Source: Scleroderma bovista (lineage: Eukaryota; Basidiomycota; Agaricomycetes; Boletales; Sclerodermataceae). Taken from it: DNA of 49,609 nt. The notes under the pieces are model-generated. The model made no database searches. It was not told the DNA's origin and saw nothing but the letters and a program-made list of their open reading frames with translations. The DNA lies in assembly GCA_037178675.1 (NCBI GenBank), contig JAYMGJ010000328.1:1-49609 (forward strand). The letters run 5' to 3'. Below, piece by piece: positions 33,849 to 44,662 of the stretch; within the stretch, counting starts at the first letter, position 1, and every line of letters starts with the position of its first letter. The translations under genes and the position numbers were made by a program.

Positions 33849-34356
33849 CGTGAAGGACGGAGGGTATGATGTCGAATCCCTCGACTGCAGTGCATCTTAT
33901 GTGTTTGCAACGGTGGAAGCTTTGACAAAGGAAGGGGTTGGCCGCGTTGAAGGCCCGATTGTGGACAATAGCATGCGTTTCACCAAGTGGACTCACATCC
34001 GGTGCTTAGAAACATTTGTGCTGTGGATTGCTCAACCTTTGACCTGTGAGTATACCTTCGTGCACTGCCCTCCCTAACTCTAACGTCCAGACGCTGAATT
34101 GTCGATGGTGATCGACACGGAGAGTGATTGTCACGTGTGTCACATCACACGTGTCACACCTTCATTGTCTTTTCCGCTCAATTTATGCCATCGCTATTGT
34201 TCTGCCAACAACAATGGATGCTGAATGCACCTTCAAAGCCTGCAAAGCCTGTCTCGGTGGACCCATCGTCCCTTTTCTCGAACCCCGATACGTGCACCAG
34301 ACTGCACAAACTATTGACTCTCGACTACTGGCAGGTCCACTTCGTTTTCTGACACC
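33849..34356. promoter_or_regulatory. Divergent promoter with CACGTG-like repeat pair
   Basis: 508 bp separate the start of the zinc-finger gene (leftward) from the AA14 gene (rightward). At 34129-34160 two nearby units, TCACGTGTGTCACA and TCACACGTGTCACAC, form an imperfect inverted and tandem arrangement of ACGTG cores. Such cores bind bHLH or bZIP factors. Function here is inference. Confidence 0.45.
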
Positions 34357-35788
34357 ATGATGCTATTTCCATTGCTTTGTTGTACATTGCTATTCGTTCC
34401 ATTTGCACTGGGTCATGCTGGTGCGTTTGTTTTCTTGCTCACTATTACTATACCCATGTCTCCATTCCAGCTATCTGGCATCCTTCGATGTTCGGATTCA
34501 ACGTGACAGCGCAAACATTTCCTTATGACAACCGCCCCGTCGTGCCTTTATCGAACATGCCATTCAGTCAGTGGTGGTTTCATGGACATCTCGGTTACCC
34601 TCCCCACCCCCAAGACGTCTTCGAACTCCCTGCTGGCAAGAACGTGACTGCGGAGATAGCTTGCGACAAGGGTGCCACGACATTTTATCCTAGTTCCCAG
34701 GGTGGAAACGTACAACAGGGTGGTAGCGTTTGCCCCAACTCACCGATGTCTGCATACCACACAACGGGTCTAAGTGATGTCAAGGGATGTGCCCTCGCCA
34801 TCGCATACAAAAGTAACGCATCGGAGGTCCAACCGGAGGATTTTGCGATTTTCAGTGTAAATCAGACTTGTGTGTGGGACCGTTACACAGACTTTGGGGT
34901 TCCCGAAAAGATGCCTCCCTGTCCAAACAACATGTGCATCTGTGCATTCTTTTGGATCCATTCTGTAAGTTCGACATGTATTGCGCACTATTTCACGGCT
35001 CATCGTATCCTAGCCCGATAGCGGTTCCGAACAGAGTCAGTGCTGAGCATCTTTTGTCATTTCTATTTGTCTGACTTTTCATCAGACTACATGAATGGTT
35101 TCCAGTGTCGTGTGACAAACTCGACGTCGAGCGTCGCCCTCGCAAAGTCACAAGTAGCACGGCGTTGTGGGGCAGACCCTGCCAATAAGAAACCACTCGC
35201 AGTTCCCGGAAACTGTACATATGGAGCCAAACAACCTTTGTATTGGTACCAGGCTGAACGGAATAACGTATGTCCTTTTTCCTACTATGTATACATTGTC
35301 CAACCATCCCGTTAGATGTTCGAAGGCACTTACTCTCCACCGTTTTACAACGACTTGTACAACTTCAAGGATGGGGCGCAGAATGACATATTTCAAGACT
35401 CGTATATTAGCATCCCTGTGCCGGGTCCCAATCAAACTGCACTCCCAGTTTTAGCAGTTCCAGGGTCCATCCCAACGAGTACTGCGATGATCGGCACACT
35501 GACAGAAAGCCTTCCTCTTCCAAGCGGCTCGCCACCGTCATCGAATGTCACCGCATCCGCAGTTCCAACCGCGCAGCCTGCATCAACTTCGTCTCAATGG
35601 TATGAATTTCACCTTGTGGTGTGGCGTATCAAATCTGACTTGTTCGCAGTAAAAAGAAGTCCAGCGCCTTTTCTCGGCGGCATCTTAACAAGCGTTCTTC
35701 GACACCGCTTTACAGGGTACACCAGATGGCCAAACAAAGCCGTAAACTGAACCCACAAAGACGTTCAGATCTCTGGCGTCCTCTTTGA
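34357..35788 (+). CDS. AA14-type lytic polysaccharide monooxygenase (secreted)
   Basis: Six exons (34357-34420, 34471-34964, 35014-35035, 35086-35267, 35316-35599, 35650-35788) give 394 residues in perfect phase. A signal peptide ([19 protein letters not shown]) would be cut to leave His first: [20 protein letters not shown], as copper LPMOs need for the histidine brace. Family landmarks: [80 protein letters not shown] and [12 protein letters not shown]14 enzymes oxidatively cleave xylan on cellulose in white-rot fungi. The catalytic region is followed by a Ser/Thr/Pro-rich linker (from about residue 300) and an unusual basic tail ([31 protein letters not shown]). Exon 3 is only 22 nt. The AA14 match rests on recognised motifs and was not searched. 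Confidence 0.88.
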
Positions 35789-38370
35789 TACCCTTACGCT
35801 TTTTGACGACCCTGAAAGTATTCTACATACCCCACCGTCGTAATCCCGAGCGACAGCTTGATGTTATCGACTCGTCCGCTCCTTCAGTTTTAAGTTATTG
35901 TAAACCGGCACTTGTACGTTAGTAGACGAACGCCTGTACCCACCGTGTACCACCACTTGTATTGCATAGACATAGATTTCTGCGATTGGATGTATCATGG
36001 CTGCACAGGCCTACGGTGATATGATCAACATTTTACAGCCTCATTGAATGTGTGTTTCCGAGGACATCCAGCGGTCGCGTGAAAGTCGATTCTCAGGCTC
36101 CATGATATCAGAATTGTGTCGAAGTAGGATAATAGGCTGCACTTTTCAAGTTTCTTCTTCTATCGAGACTTGGCTTGATCAAGGGACTGGCCGTCGTCTC
36201 AAGATAATCGAAACTCTTGGACCTGCGGCTGCACACGATAGCTTGCAGCAAATCGGGTGGTCGATGACTTCATGACCTTTATGGAATTGGACGCTGCCAT
36301 CTGGCATGGCGATGGGTGTCCGCATGCATTGGTAGTCTGTTCCTGGCCGCCGCCATCCTTCCCGGATCAAAGATATGTCAGGAACGACTAACTCTAGTTC
36401 AGCATCTTTTCTGTTACATACACTGCATCCACCGCCTACATCCGTGGGCGCCGAAATCGTATGTATCATATGGAATAGCGCAAAAGTGGCTCACTGCGAT
36501 CAGTTCATATGATGAACCAATACAATCCTCAATAATATGACTGTTTGTGTATGTCTTGGCTCTTGGGCATGGCTACTATTGAGGCAAAAGGATCGGGAAC
36601 ACGCATCTACCCAGGTATGTTGTGCTTCCCAACCCACCCAGATCGGTCCTCGAGGCTTCACTGAGCTGCAATGTGCGGAGGTATCTCGACGGGAGCATTC
36701 ATTCAGCAAGGCACAACAACAGCGCTGATGCATCCCATGCGTTCGAAAAGTCCATTGATTTCCTCCAATGGGACCACAAGCTGGCTCAGATTGCGAAAAG
36801 GCACTGGTGCGTACCTGGTCGAGGAGTCAGTGTTTCCTCACCCCTTCATCTACGATATTAAACTTCGAAGGTACCCATACGTGCAATCAAGGGGTGATGG
36901 AATCTCATGTTCCCAGACCCTTGCAGTGACTCCTGATGCGACACAGTTGGAAAGCTCACCATCCTATCTTGGACCTGAACACACTAAGATCTCTCCGTTA
37001 TCACGATAATCGAGGTAGTGGGTGCCTTGCTAATACTGATGCAGAAACCTCTTATGTCCATGGGCGCGCCGAGATCCTCCCGTTCCTATGTATGAAGCAG
37101 CAGCAGGCCATCAGCTTCCACATGTTCAGCTGATCCCACGGTAAGAAGTCCCTCCATCTGGTACCTGACCCTTTCACACTGATCTATTAATCAGAGCTAA
37201 AAATCCCAGTAAGTGCAACCCCCTTGAGCAATTTTCGGTGCTGACAGAGCGTCCTCGGTCTGTATTTATTTTTATCGACCGTGGCCCGTCTGTGGAACGG
37301 AGTCGAGCTCGGCCTTCCCTTGATCTGAAGTCCGACGCCTCTTCAGGCTCACCTTCACATGTGATTATACATTTCGGTGCCTGTTGTGATGACATTGGAA
37401 AAGGTGACAGAAAAAACATATCCCCGCTTGGAAGAACTTTCGCGGACCAATTGGAAATTTGGAAAGCTCATAAATATTCCTAGCTTTCGGGTGGGCCAGC
37501 GTGCACGGTTCCCGGCACCCCGGCCTCATATCAGGTATATATGTATTCCGGCTGAATGGGAAGAGGGTAGCAACGTCGCGTGGGTATGTAAAAAGGCATG
37601 CTGCAGCAGCCTGACAGGTCTGATGGCAAGTGTCCGATAGCGTTTTCCGTGTTTCCCACCTTTTGATTTATAAACGCGGGATAGTGCTGGTGTTCGCTCT
37701 CCAACGTAGGGCACCGCAGTGAGTGTCCTTGTTGGGCGAGATCTGATATTTCCTAAGTTACAAGAGTAACCATCAGATGTCCCTGCTCTCGAGCGTTGCA
37801 ATCGAACCTGCAATAGGATTTGGACCACCGCGATAGGTAGCGGGAAGGGGCGGCCCGGTTACTCTTCAAGTGTCCGATGATGGTCCTAAGAACGTTTCGT
37901 AACTTGACAAGTGATTTGTATGTCGAGCAAACTGCCCACGCCGTTGTGCGATGGGCACGAGGCAAGGCTGTGCAACTAGACAAGCCTCGTTGCATTGCTC
38001 AGATTGTCCATGTATGTTCCCCGTTAGACTCTGGATCCTGTCGTGTTCTGGAGAGGATCAGCGCCTGGGTGATGTGTTTTTGCTTAGCGGGCTTAGGCAG
38101 CTTGATGATCAGACAATTTCTTGATGCGAGGTTGAGGTGAAGTGCACTCATGTCCGAGGAGTGTTCGTCGTTCTTCACGGTTCGCATCGCTGTGCAGAGT
38201 TTGAAGCAGGAAAGAAACTGCAGCCCTTCAGTGTCTTGAAAACTTGTGCGTATGCGCCATTAACATATATATCTAGTCCCGTTCGCTTAAGAATAACAAT
38301 AATCATCACATTTTGAACGATGATATAGAAACGGTGGGGGCAGTGTGTGTGGATACGGTAGGATTTCAGT

Positions 38371-38391
38371 AATATATATATATATATTATT
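38371..38391. repeat. (TA)n microsatellite
   Basis: About nine consecutive TA units within the gene-poor stretch. A simple sequence repeat, likely polymorphic. Confidence 0.85.
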
Positions 38392-39289
38392 GCAACGACA
38401 CCTTTTGGGTAGATCATCCTGGACAGTGCTTGATCCGAAACATTCGAGTACGTTATCGAGCAATCGATCGCAGCAAATTGTGTTGCCTGCGGACAACCCA
38501 AGGATGGCTATACGAGTGGAGGTGCGGGGAAGGTGACCGCGGGGGGTACGTAAGTAGCCTCGAGGAAAGGGTAAGACAAAAGGCTTGTAGTCCAAATCGG
38601 TATATAGTAGCTAGCCATTGGTGCTACCCGAGTTCGTGAACTGACTCAGCCCATTCTGCGTGCTCAGTCATCTGGTGACGAAATGAAGGCGTGGCTTGGT
38701 AGTAGGTCTTTGCACCCCCAGCCGAGGGTGAAGTAGCCACGTATGCCCTAGCACATTTCATTTTGGACGAGGCTGTTGCTGCGGGTGGATCAATGCCATG
38801 CCATGGGTGGCGTCGAATGAAGTGACCCGTGCGAGTCTGGCGCGGACTCGACAGACAAGTCGGCGTCGAACGCACTTGGATGAGTATTCGGATCGGCCAC
38901 TCAACTGAATGGCGGGATGGATGATATATAACGACGTTGTGTACGTCAGACGATGGGACGGAGCACATGGAGCACCTGCAGGGGTGCACGGACCGAGGCG
39001 TTAGAGATATGAGCATTCAGTGAGCGCTGAAGGCAACGAGCTGGTCACCGGCAAGCCAAAAATACGCGCCGACTGAAATGGACCACCACGGAAGGTGGGT
39101 GTGCCGTGTGCCGGGTCCTCTGCTCGACGGCAGATGTGAATGACCGACTACAAAACTTATTTGTGCGAGCTCCTCGAGGGGGAGATTAGGTTGCTTGGTA
39201 TTTTGCTCGGTGGCGGAGGTTAAAAAGCAAGGCACCCTACACTTGGGTGATGGGTTAATATTTCTCACAAACCATCCAGACACAGCGTC

Positions 39290-39453
39290 TGTCCCATTCT
39301 TCCCCTTCCCTTCCCCGTCCCCCTCGCTCCGTCGAGTCGATCCCCTTCACGACACCCAGTCCTACCAACGACACCCCTCCACACTCTCTCTCTTTATCAC
39401 TCCGTATTATCTTACCGACATATCCCCCTCAACGCCCCCCTCTTGCCCTCGCC
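39290..39453 (+). promoter_or_regulatory. Pyrimidine-rich leader of the Crz1-like gene
   Basis: Strand-biased C/T tracts (CTTCCCCTTCCCTTCCCC, CTCTCTCTCTTT) run up to the ATG at 39454. CT-rich blocks before the start codon are common in fungal core promoters and 5' UTRs of strongly or tightly controlled genes. No TATA box is obvious. Confidence 0.5.
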
Positions 39454-41786
39454 ATGGCGCTACTCCAGCGAGACTCGGGCCCATACCACAACGACTTCGA
39501 ATATCAGTCAACCAGCCCCTCCACGAAGCCGCAAAACATCGGCACGAATTCCCCCTTCGATACTTATGAGTTCAGCCATCTCCAGTCTTCCCCGTTCCCT
39601 CACACGCCGTCCTACAACGGCTCGTATCAAAACTCACCGTACTCGGGCCATTCGGAGCTCAGCTTCGACCCAGATGGCCCCGAAAACTTCGGCTTGCTGG
39701 GCGATGAGCTCAACGGACTCGCCACACGTGATGACTACGATCCGTCGGAGTACGATGCTCCCAACTCTACCAGTCTTCTCATGTTCGACGGCGACTTCCT
39801 GGATCCAAATGGAGCACAGGTCTCTGTCTCCGTCACACCAGCACCCCTCGATCAGCACTCCCCTCTTTCGTTCGACCACAGCTCTCCGTCCAGCAACGGC
39901 GACGGAGCACCACGCAGTCGGGCGTCATCCGTCTCATCGAATCCAAATCCCCAGATCCATTCCGGCTCTTCTCCACGCCTCGATGTTGCCCACACCTTCG
40001 AGAAACTCCACTTTGAATCCCCTCACTGGGGGTCTAATCATCTCCCGATCGACAGAGCTACCTCGCCTCCAAAGAAGGCCCAGTCTCCCCCTCAGCTGCT
40101 GATCCCAGACAGCAGTCCGTCTGCTCGTCCTCTCTTTTCCCAGGACCCACCGCTGATCAATGCCCCAGAGGGCGACGGCGGATTCATGAGCGGGCCCCAG
40201 CTGCATATTGTCCCTGCAACCCCTGTGAGTGGGGGTGGAGCGGCCTCCCAATCTGTTCCCTTCCAGTCCACCCTGGAAACTCTCCATCAAGGCAAGTCCC
40301 CCCTCCTTGATATGATCACGTTTTATTTACGGAATCCCATGCTTACCATATCTGTCCTTCTGTGCGTTTTACGTCCATTCAGGTTCAAGTCAAACCGGGT
40401 CACAGCAACGGGCGACTGCCGCCCAGTGGGATCAGCAACAGTCCGAAGTCTCCCAACAACTCGGGGTGGCCCAGCTGGGTGCACAGCTATTCTCGCACAG
40501 CCACGCTTCACATACACAGGGGCTGTCCACTCTTGCTCCCCAGTTGCACTCGGACGCTACAAATACCTCCTTCCTCTTCCCAAATCCTTCCCAGCGAACG
40601 CGCAGCAAATCAGACACCTCATCCCTACCCCGTCCCCAGTGGAACAACTCTCTCATGACTCACGATCACCTTGGTTCCCTCGAAGGCTCTGCCCTCGATG
40701 ACCCCACCACCGTCAACCTCAGCGACGTCCTTCCGCAGCCACAGCACCATCCATCCGGTGCCACTGCCAACCAGTCTCCCTTCCACATCTCCTCTCAGCT
40801 CCCTCAGTTCAACTTCAACTCCGCCGCCACCGCCGCCGGATCACCCTACCTCACTCCCGACCTCGTCGCCGTCAACCTTCGCCGGTCAAAGTCTGACAGT
40901 GGTGGTCGTCCCACACACAGTCGTCTATCGCGCTCAGAGGACATGTCCCATTCAGCAACGATGCTGTTCCCCCCGTCCTCCCAGCAGGACTTCATCAATC
41001 GCCAATTCCTGTACCCCCACGAGACCCTGCCACCGATCCGTGGTGGCCATAACCGCAGGGCTTCCTCTGGTTCTCGAGCCGGTGGTGACGGCAGCTGGAG
41101 TGGGTTGTCTTCGAACCGTCCGAGCCCATATCCAAGCCCATCTGCGAGCCCACGTGTTCGCTATGAAGATCTTCCAAACGTGTCTCTCACTTCGACATCC
41201 ATGCTTCGCCAAGGGCCTGCGGAGCAGCAGCAGCCTACCGCCACCGGGATAACAGTCACCAAACAGACTGTCACAAGCGAGCGCACAGCCGGTGCTAGCC
41301 ACCGTCGAAGGAAGCAGGAGGCAAACTTTATGTGTCCTGTGCCAGGCTGTGGCAGCACCTTTACGAGAAGCTTCAACCTCAAAGGTTCGTCGGCTATCGT
41401 CGATATGAATATCGTACTAACAATGCCATTAGGTCATATGAGATCGCATAACGAAGAACGGCCATTCCAGTGCAAGTGGCCCGGCTGTGGCAAGGGTTTC
41501 GCAAGACAGCACGATTGCAAGCGTCACGAACAGCTGCACTTCAACTATCGACCGTTCACGTGTGATGGCTGTCAGAAGACCTTTGCTCGCATGGATGCTC
41601 TGAACAGGCACCGTAAGTATCCCCATGCTTGATCACCCGTGGTGCGTCTACTGACGGCTGTCGTCAACAGTGCGATCCGAAGGTGGAGCTGAGTGCCAAC
41701 GCATTTTGGAAGCCAATAAGGATTCTGAAAGGGCACTGGTGCCCAAGGCGGAGGAGACGCCGTGGGGGGGAGCCGTCAACGTATGA
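39454..41786 (+). CDS. C2H2 transcription factor, Crz1-like
   Basis: Four exons (39454-40291, 40383-41384, 41433-41612, 41671-41786) give 711 residues. The long N-terminal region is disordered and Ser/Pro/Gln-rich with acidic patches, typical of activation domains, and contains SRSED-, PSPSASPR- and RTRSKSDTSSLP-type Ser clusters suited to calcineurin or kinase control. The C-terminal block holds three fingers: FMCPVPGCGSTFTRSFNLKG with HMRSH, FQCKWPGCGKGFARQHDCKR with HEQLH, and FTCDGCQKTFARMDALNRHL, then RSEGGAECQRILEANKD. Finger order, the ARQHDCKRHE linker and the ARMDALNRHLRSEGG tail match Crz1/Prz1-type calcium-responsive factors, though I cannot exclude another C2H2 subgroup. The first intron uses a GC donor. 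The third intron separates the last finger's final His. Confidence 0.8.
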
Positions 41787-42160
41787 CGACGTTACTCCAT
41801 CCGCCTGCGCAACCATCCGTCGGATCAGTTGACCGATTCGTCTTCTTTTTTGTATTCCCATCGTCATCTACCATACACCGGGACGCTCAGCGGGTTCTCA
41901 TCATTTGTTCGTGTTGTTTAATCTCTCTCCCACCTGCTCATCATTATGTTGTTATTGATTGCACTGTCCGCCCATCCCGCCAGTCGTTTGTGTACATACA
42001 GCCAGTGTAGTGTGCGCTACTTTGTCGGACTTTGTTGTTCGGCATTTTTATTGATGCTTTCCCCTCGTCCCCCACCACATCCCCTCATCATTCTTGTAGC
42101 GTAGTATGCATCATAGATATTGGTGGACGTCGGCCATGCTTCTTATTTATGATTACGAGG

Positions 42161-42166
42161 AATAAA
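42161..42166 (+). terminator. AATAAA polyadenylation-like signal
   Basis: Exact AATAAA about 375 bp after the Crz1-like stop. Fungal poly(A) signals are degenerate, so this is only a candidate. Confidence 0.3.
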
Positions 42167-42882
42167 AGACTAACGTATCGCTGTTTTACCCCCCGTGCAA
42201 TGACAAGTAATGTCCTTTGAATCCCGCGTGGAGCGGGACTCCGCTGGTTACTAACTGTTCTGTAGAATGGAGCGAGACGACGCCTCGACTGGAGCAGGGC
42301 AGTGCACGGTCCATCAGTGCGCGTTCCCATCTCCGGTAGAAAGGACAATAGTCATCTTTGTTTAACACAGCCTCGTAGGGGGATGGCCTCGTCAAGGGAA
42401 TGGGAATTCGACGGAGTGGCGACTTGCCATGATCGATCGATATCTGGCGATGCCATCGATCATTTGTGCACTAGTATGGGTGGGTGGTTGCAGTCTCGAC
42501 CCATGCGGACGTGGAAAATGAATAGATTTTCGAAGGAGAATACCAATATCAAAACACCGCTTCGGAAGGCTCTTGTGCCGTCGTTTGTATGTACTAGGGG
42601 AAGGAGGAACCAGGATGCGGAACACCCCCGGGGTCCACTCCTGTCAATATTGTTGTTTCTGTTCCATGACATAAAGTCACTGCCTCCGAATGATGATGAA
42701 AAGTGGGCGACTTTTTCATCAGATCACACACAGATCGAGGAATAGACTCCGAATCTGCACTTGGTAGAAATCAATCATTGGCCATCTCCTCATCGCCTTT
42801 GTGGTAAACGGACAGCGACTTCGAGTAGATGCGGCATGTGTGGGTCAAAACCCCGGCTCTCGATCAGTGAGCTGGATTCCGA

Positions 42883-43469
42883 TCAGCCAACTACGGGACA
42901 AAGAATAGGAGAGCATGTCACCAACTCGTCTGTGACTCGGGAATGAATCATGGTTGCAAAGACTTGGCTTTCTCCCAGGTACACGCAACACACAAGGATC
43001 CGGGGATCCAAGGCAGGCGATGCGGCAGGATCTTGGTTGGGCAGTGACACGGATGAGGAAAGATGAAACGTCTCGTCAAACGCTACTTTCCGGGATTGTT
43101 CAAAAATGATAGGTGTACTTTGCGGAAGCTGTGCACGAGAGAGGGCCATTGCATCAACCGTTGATTCACTAGTGTCGTCAGCTTGCTTTTTTCGATCAAT
43201 ATCGCAAGGCGATACATTGCACGCGGGTCCTTTTGATATGATGCATATGCGTAAAGCGCGTCCAATTGGGCTTCGCCATCGTCGTCTTGTTGTGAATGGG
43301 CGTCACATCCGTCATCCGTTCCTACCGCGACTGCGGGAGCGAAACTTTGTGATGGAGGGTGAGGGGAATAACACGGCGGCGGTAGGCCTACAACGGGTGG
43401 TGTGGTTCGAGGTGGTGTGTGTCTTGGCCACGCTATCCCCGAAGACAATTGGCCGCGCCGCAGATACAT
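42883..43469 (-). CDS. Possible small orphan protein, two exons
   Basis: Reading leftward from an ATG at 43469 (MYLRRGQLSSGIAWPRHTPP), a Pro-rich stretch leads to LDALYAYASYQKDPRAMYRL with AILIEKSKLTTL. A GTGAAT donor and a CACAG acceptor then remove about 40 nt and continue LPQSTPIIFEQSRKVAFDET, FHLSSSVSLPNQDPAASPAL, ending near 42883. Both exons keep a sensible frame, which is why I list it. No family is recognised, and the Pro-rich start could be read in another frame. Low confidence; an orphan gene or chance. Confidence 0.3.
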
Positions 43470-44662
43470 ATTCTTTGGGCAACATGGGGCAACTCGAAGG
43501 AATGCTCCCGCGACAGTCCCCCTTGATTCTCTTTTTTACGGCTCCTTATCACAGGGGTGATTAAATAGTGAGTTTCATGTACTATGCCAAGTTGTGTGAA
43601 CGTTGCCTAGGACATAATGACACCTACCATCAGTCCATTGTCACCGGCGTGGCTCCTGGGCAGGCGCTCCGCAGAACTTGGCATGCTTGTTTCCTTTCGC
43701 ATCTGATTGCGCTCCGAAAGCAAACATGCCAAACGCTGGCGTTTAATGTGAACTCCAAGGTTAGCACCGTTGTCAGCGAAGACCTGGTTAGGACGAGCCG
43801 GAACGCGGGCATCTTGGAGTGATGTCCGCCATCCGGAGCTTCTGAAATCAAAGATTGTGTGGAGCCCGAGTGATGCGTGTGTCCTGCAATGAATGTTGAA
43901 CGTTCAGTTGGCTAAAGTGCGATCTGAATATGGACAGAAGGCCCACTCTACGGCCTCTGCACCATGCTGAGTAGCGTCCGGGACGACACACTCCCGGAGG
44001 ACGAAGTTCCTGGCGACAACCACTTGTGTCCGTGGTGGACCATGCTCGCGAGCCGACAGAGTGTCAAGCCAACAGACCGCACAAGATACGCCGGGGTGAT
44101 GATTACCCGTTGATATGGTTATATGCAGCTTGCTATGGATGATGATAGCGAGATTTTCATTTCAAAAGCCAATAGTATCTGCCAGGGGTCCATGTGGAGG
44201 GGCGAAGAGCTGAGGCAGTACGTACCAATAAGAACTCTTTTAACCAAGTAGCTGGCCATGGTGTGATTGGCAATCACGAGTGAACCAATGAGATAGTACT
44301 GTGCTCTTCTCGCAAAGCCAAACTGTGGAGATGAGGAATAGTAGTACAGGTTTACATACGAGCTTGACTCGCGATTGGCACGCCTACTAACCGGATGATC
44401 GTCGGGATCGGATTTTCACGGTAGCTGCAACTTTCATTTGTTCTAGGCTGCTTCCGATCCTTCAACTGCTCGACAGCCTGGTCAGTGCACACGTTGGCGT
44501 CCACGACATCAATGATACAGCATTGTTAGCCAAACTTTCAAGTCCTGGTACACAGTATGTACCTGAGTTGACAGTGGATCGACGACGAGCTTAACCATCT
44601 TCGCCAAGGCACACTAGCCAACGATCTCGAGACCTTGACATTGCAAGGCAGTTCCCGTCCGC

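Larger units (their letters stand above)
35789..39453. other. Gene-poor 3.7-kb stretch
   Basis: Long gap between the AA14 gene and the Crz1-like gene. Protein-like fragments exist (for example SFDKS-like reading FEKSIDFLQWDHKLAQIAKR around 36740, and RSVFIFIDRGPSVERSR near 37255) but they are in different frames without convincing splice links, and I recognise no family. It may hold decayed or orphan genes plus a long 5' region for the transcription factor. A TA repeat sits at 38371-38391. Confidence 0.35.
41787..44662. other. Gene-poor 2.9-kb stretch
   Basis: Gap between the Crz1-like gene and the large unrecognised gene. A polyadenylation-like AATAAA lies at 42161-42166, fitting a long 3' UTR. 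One possible spliced gene on the minus strand is listed separately. The rest shows nothing I can support. Confidence 0.4.

Noticed and set aside
39443..41252. Long Ser/Pro-rich plus-strand frames alongside the Crz1-like gene
   Set aside because: They are shadow frames of a C/T-rich, low-stop coding region; the zinc fingers and exon phases support a single frame.
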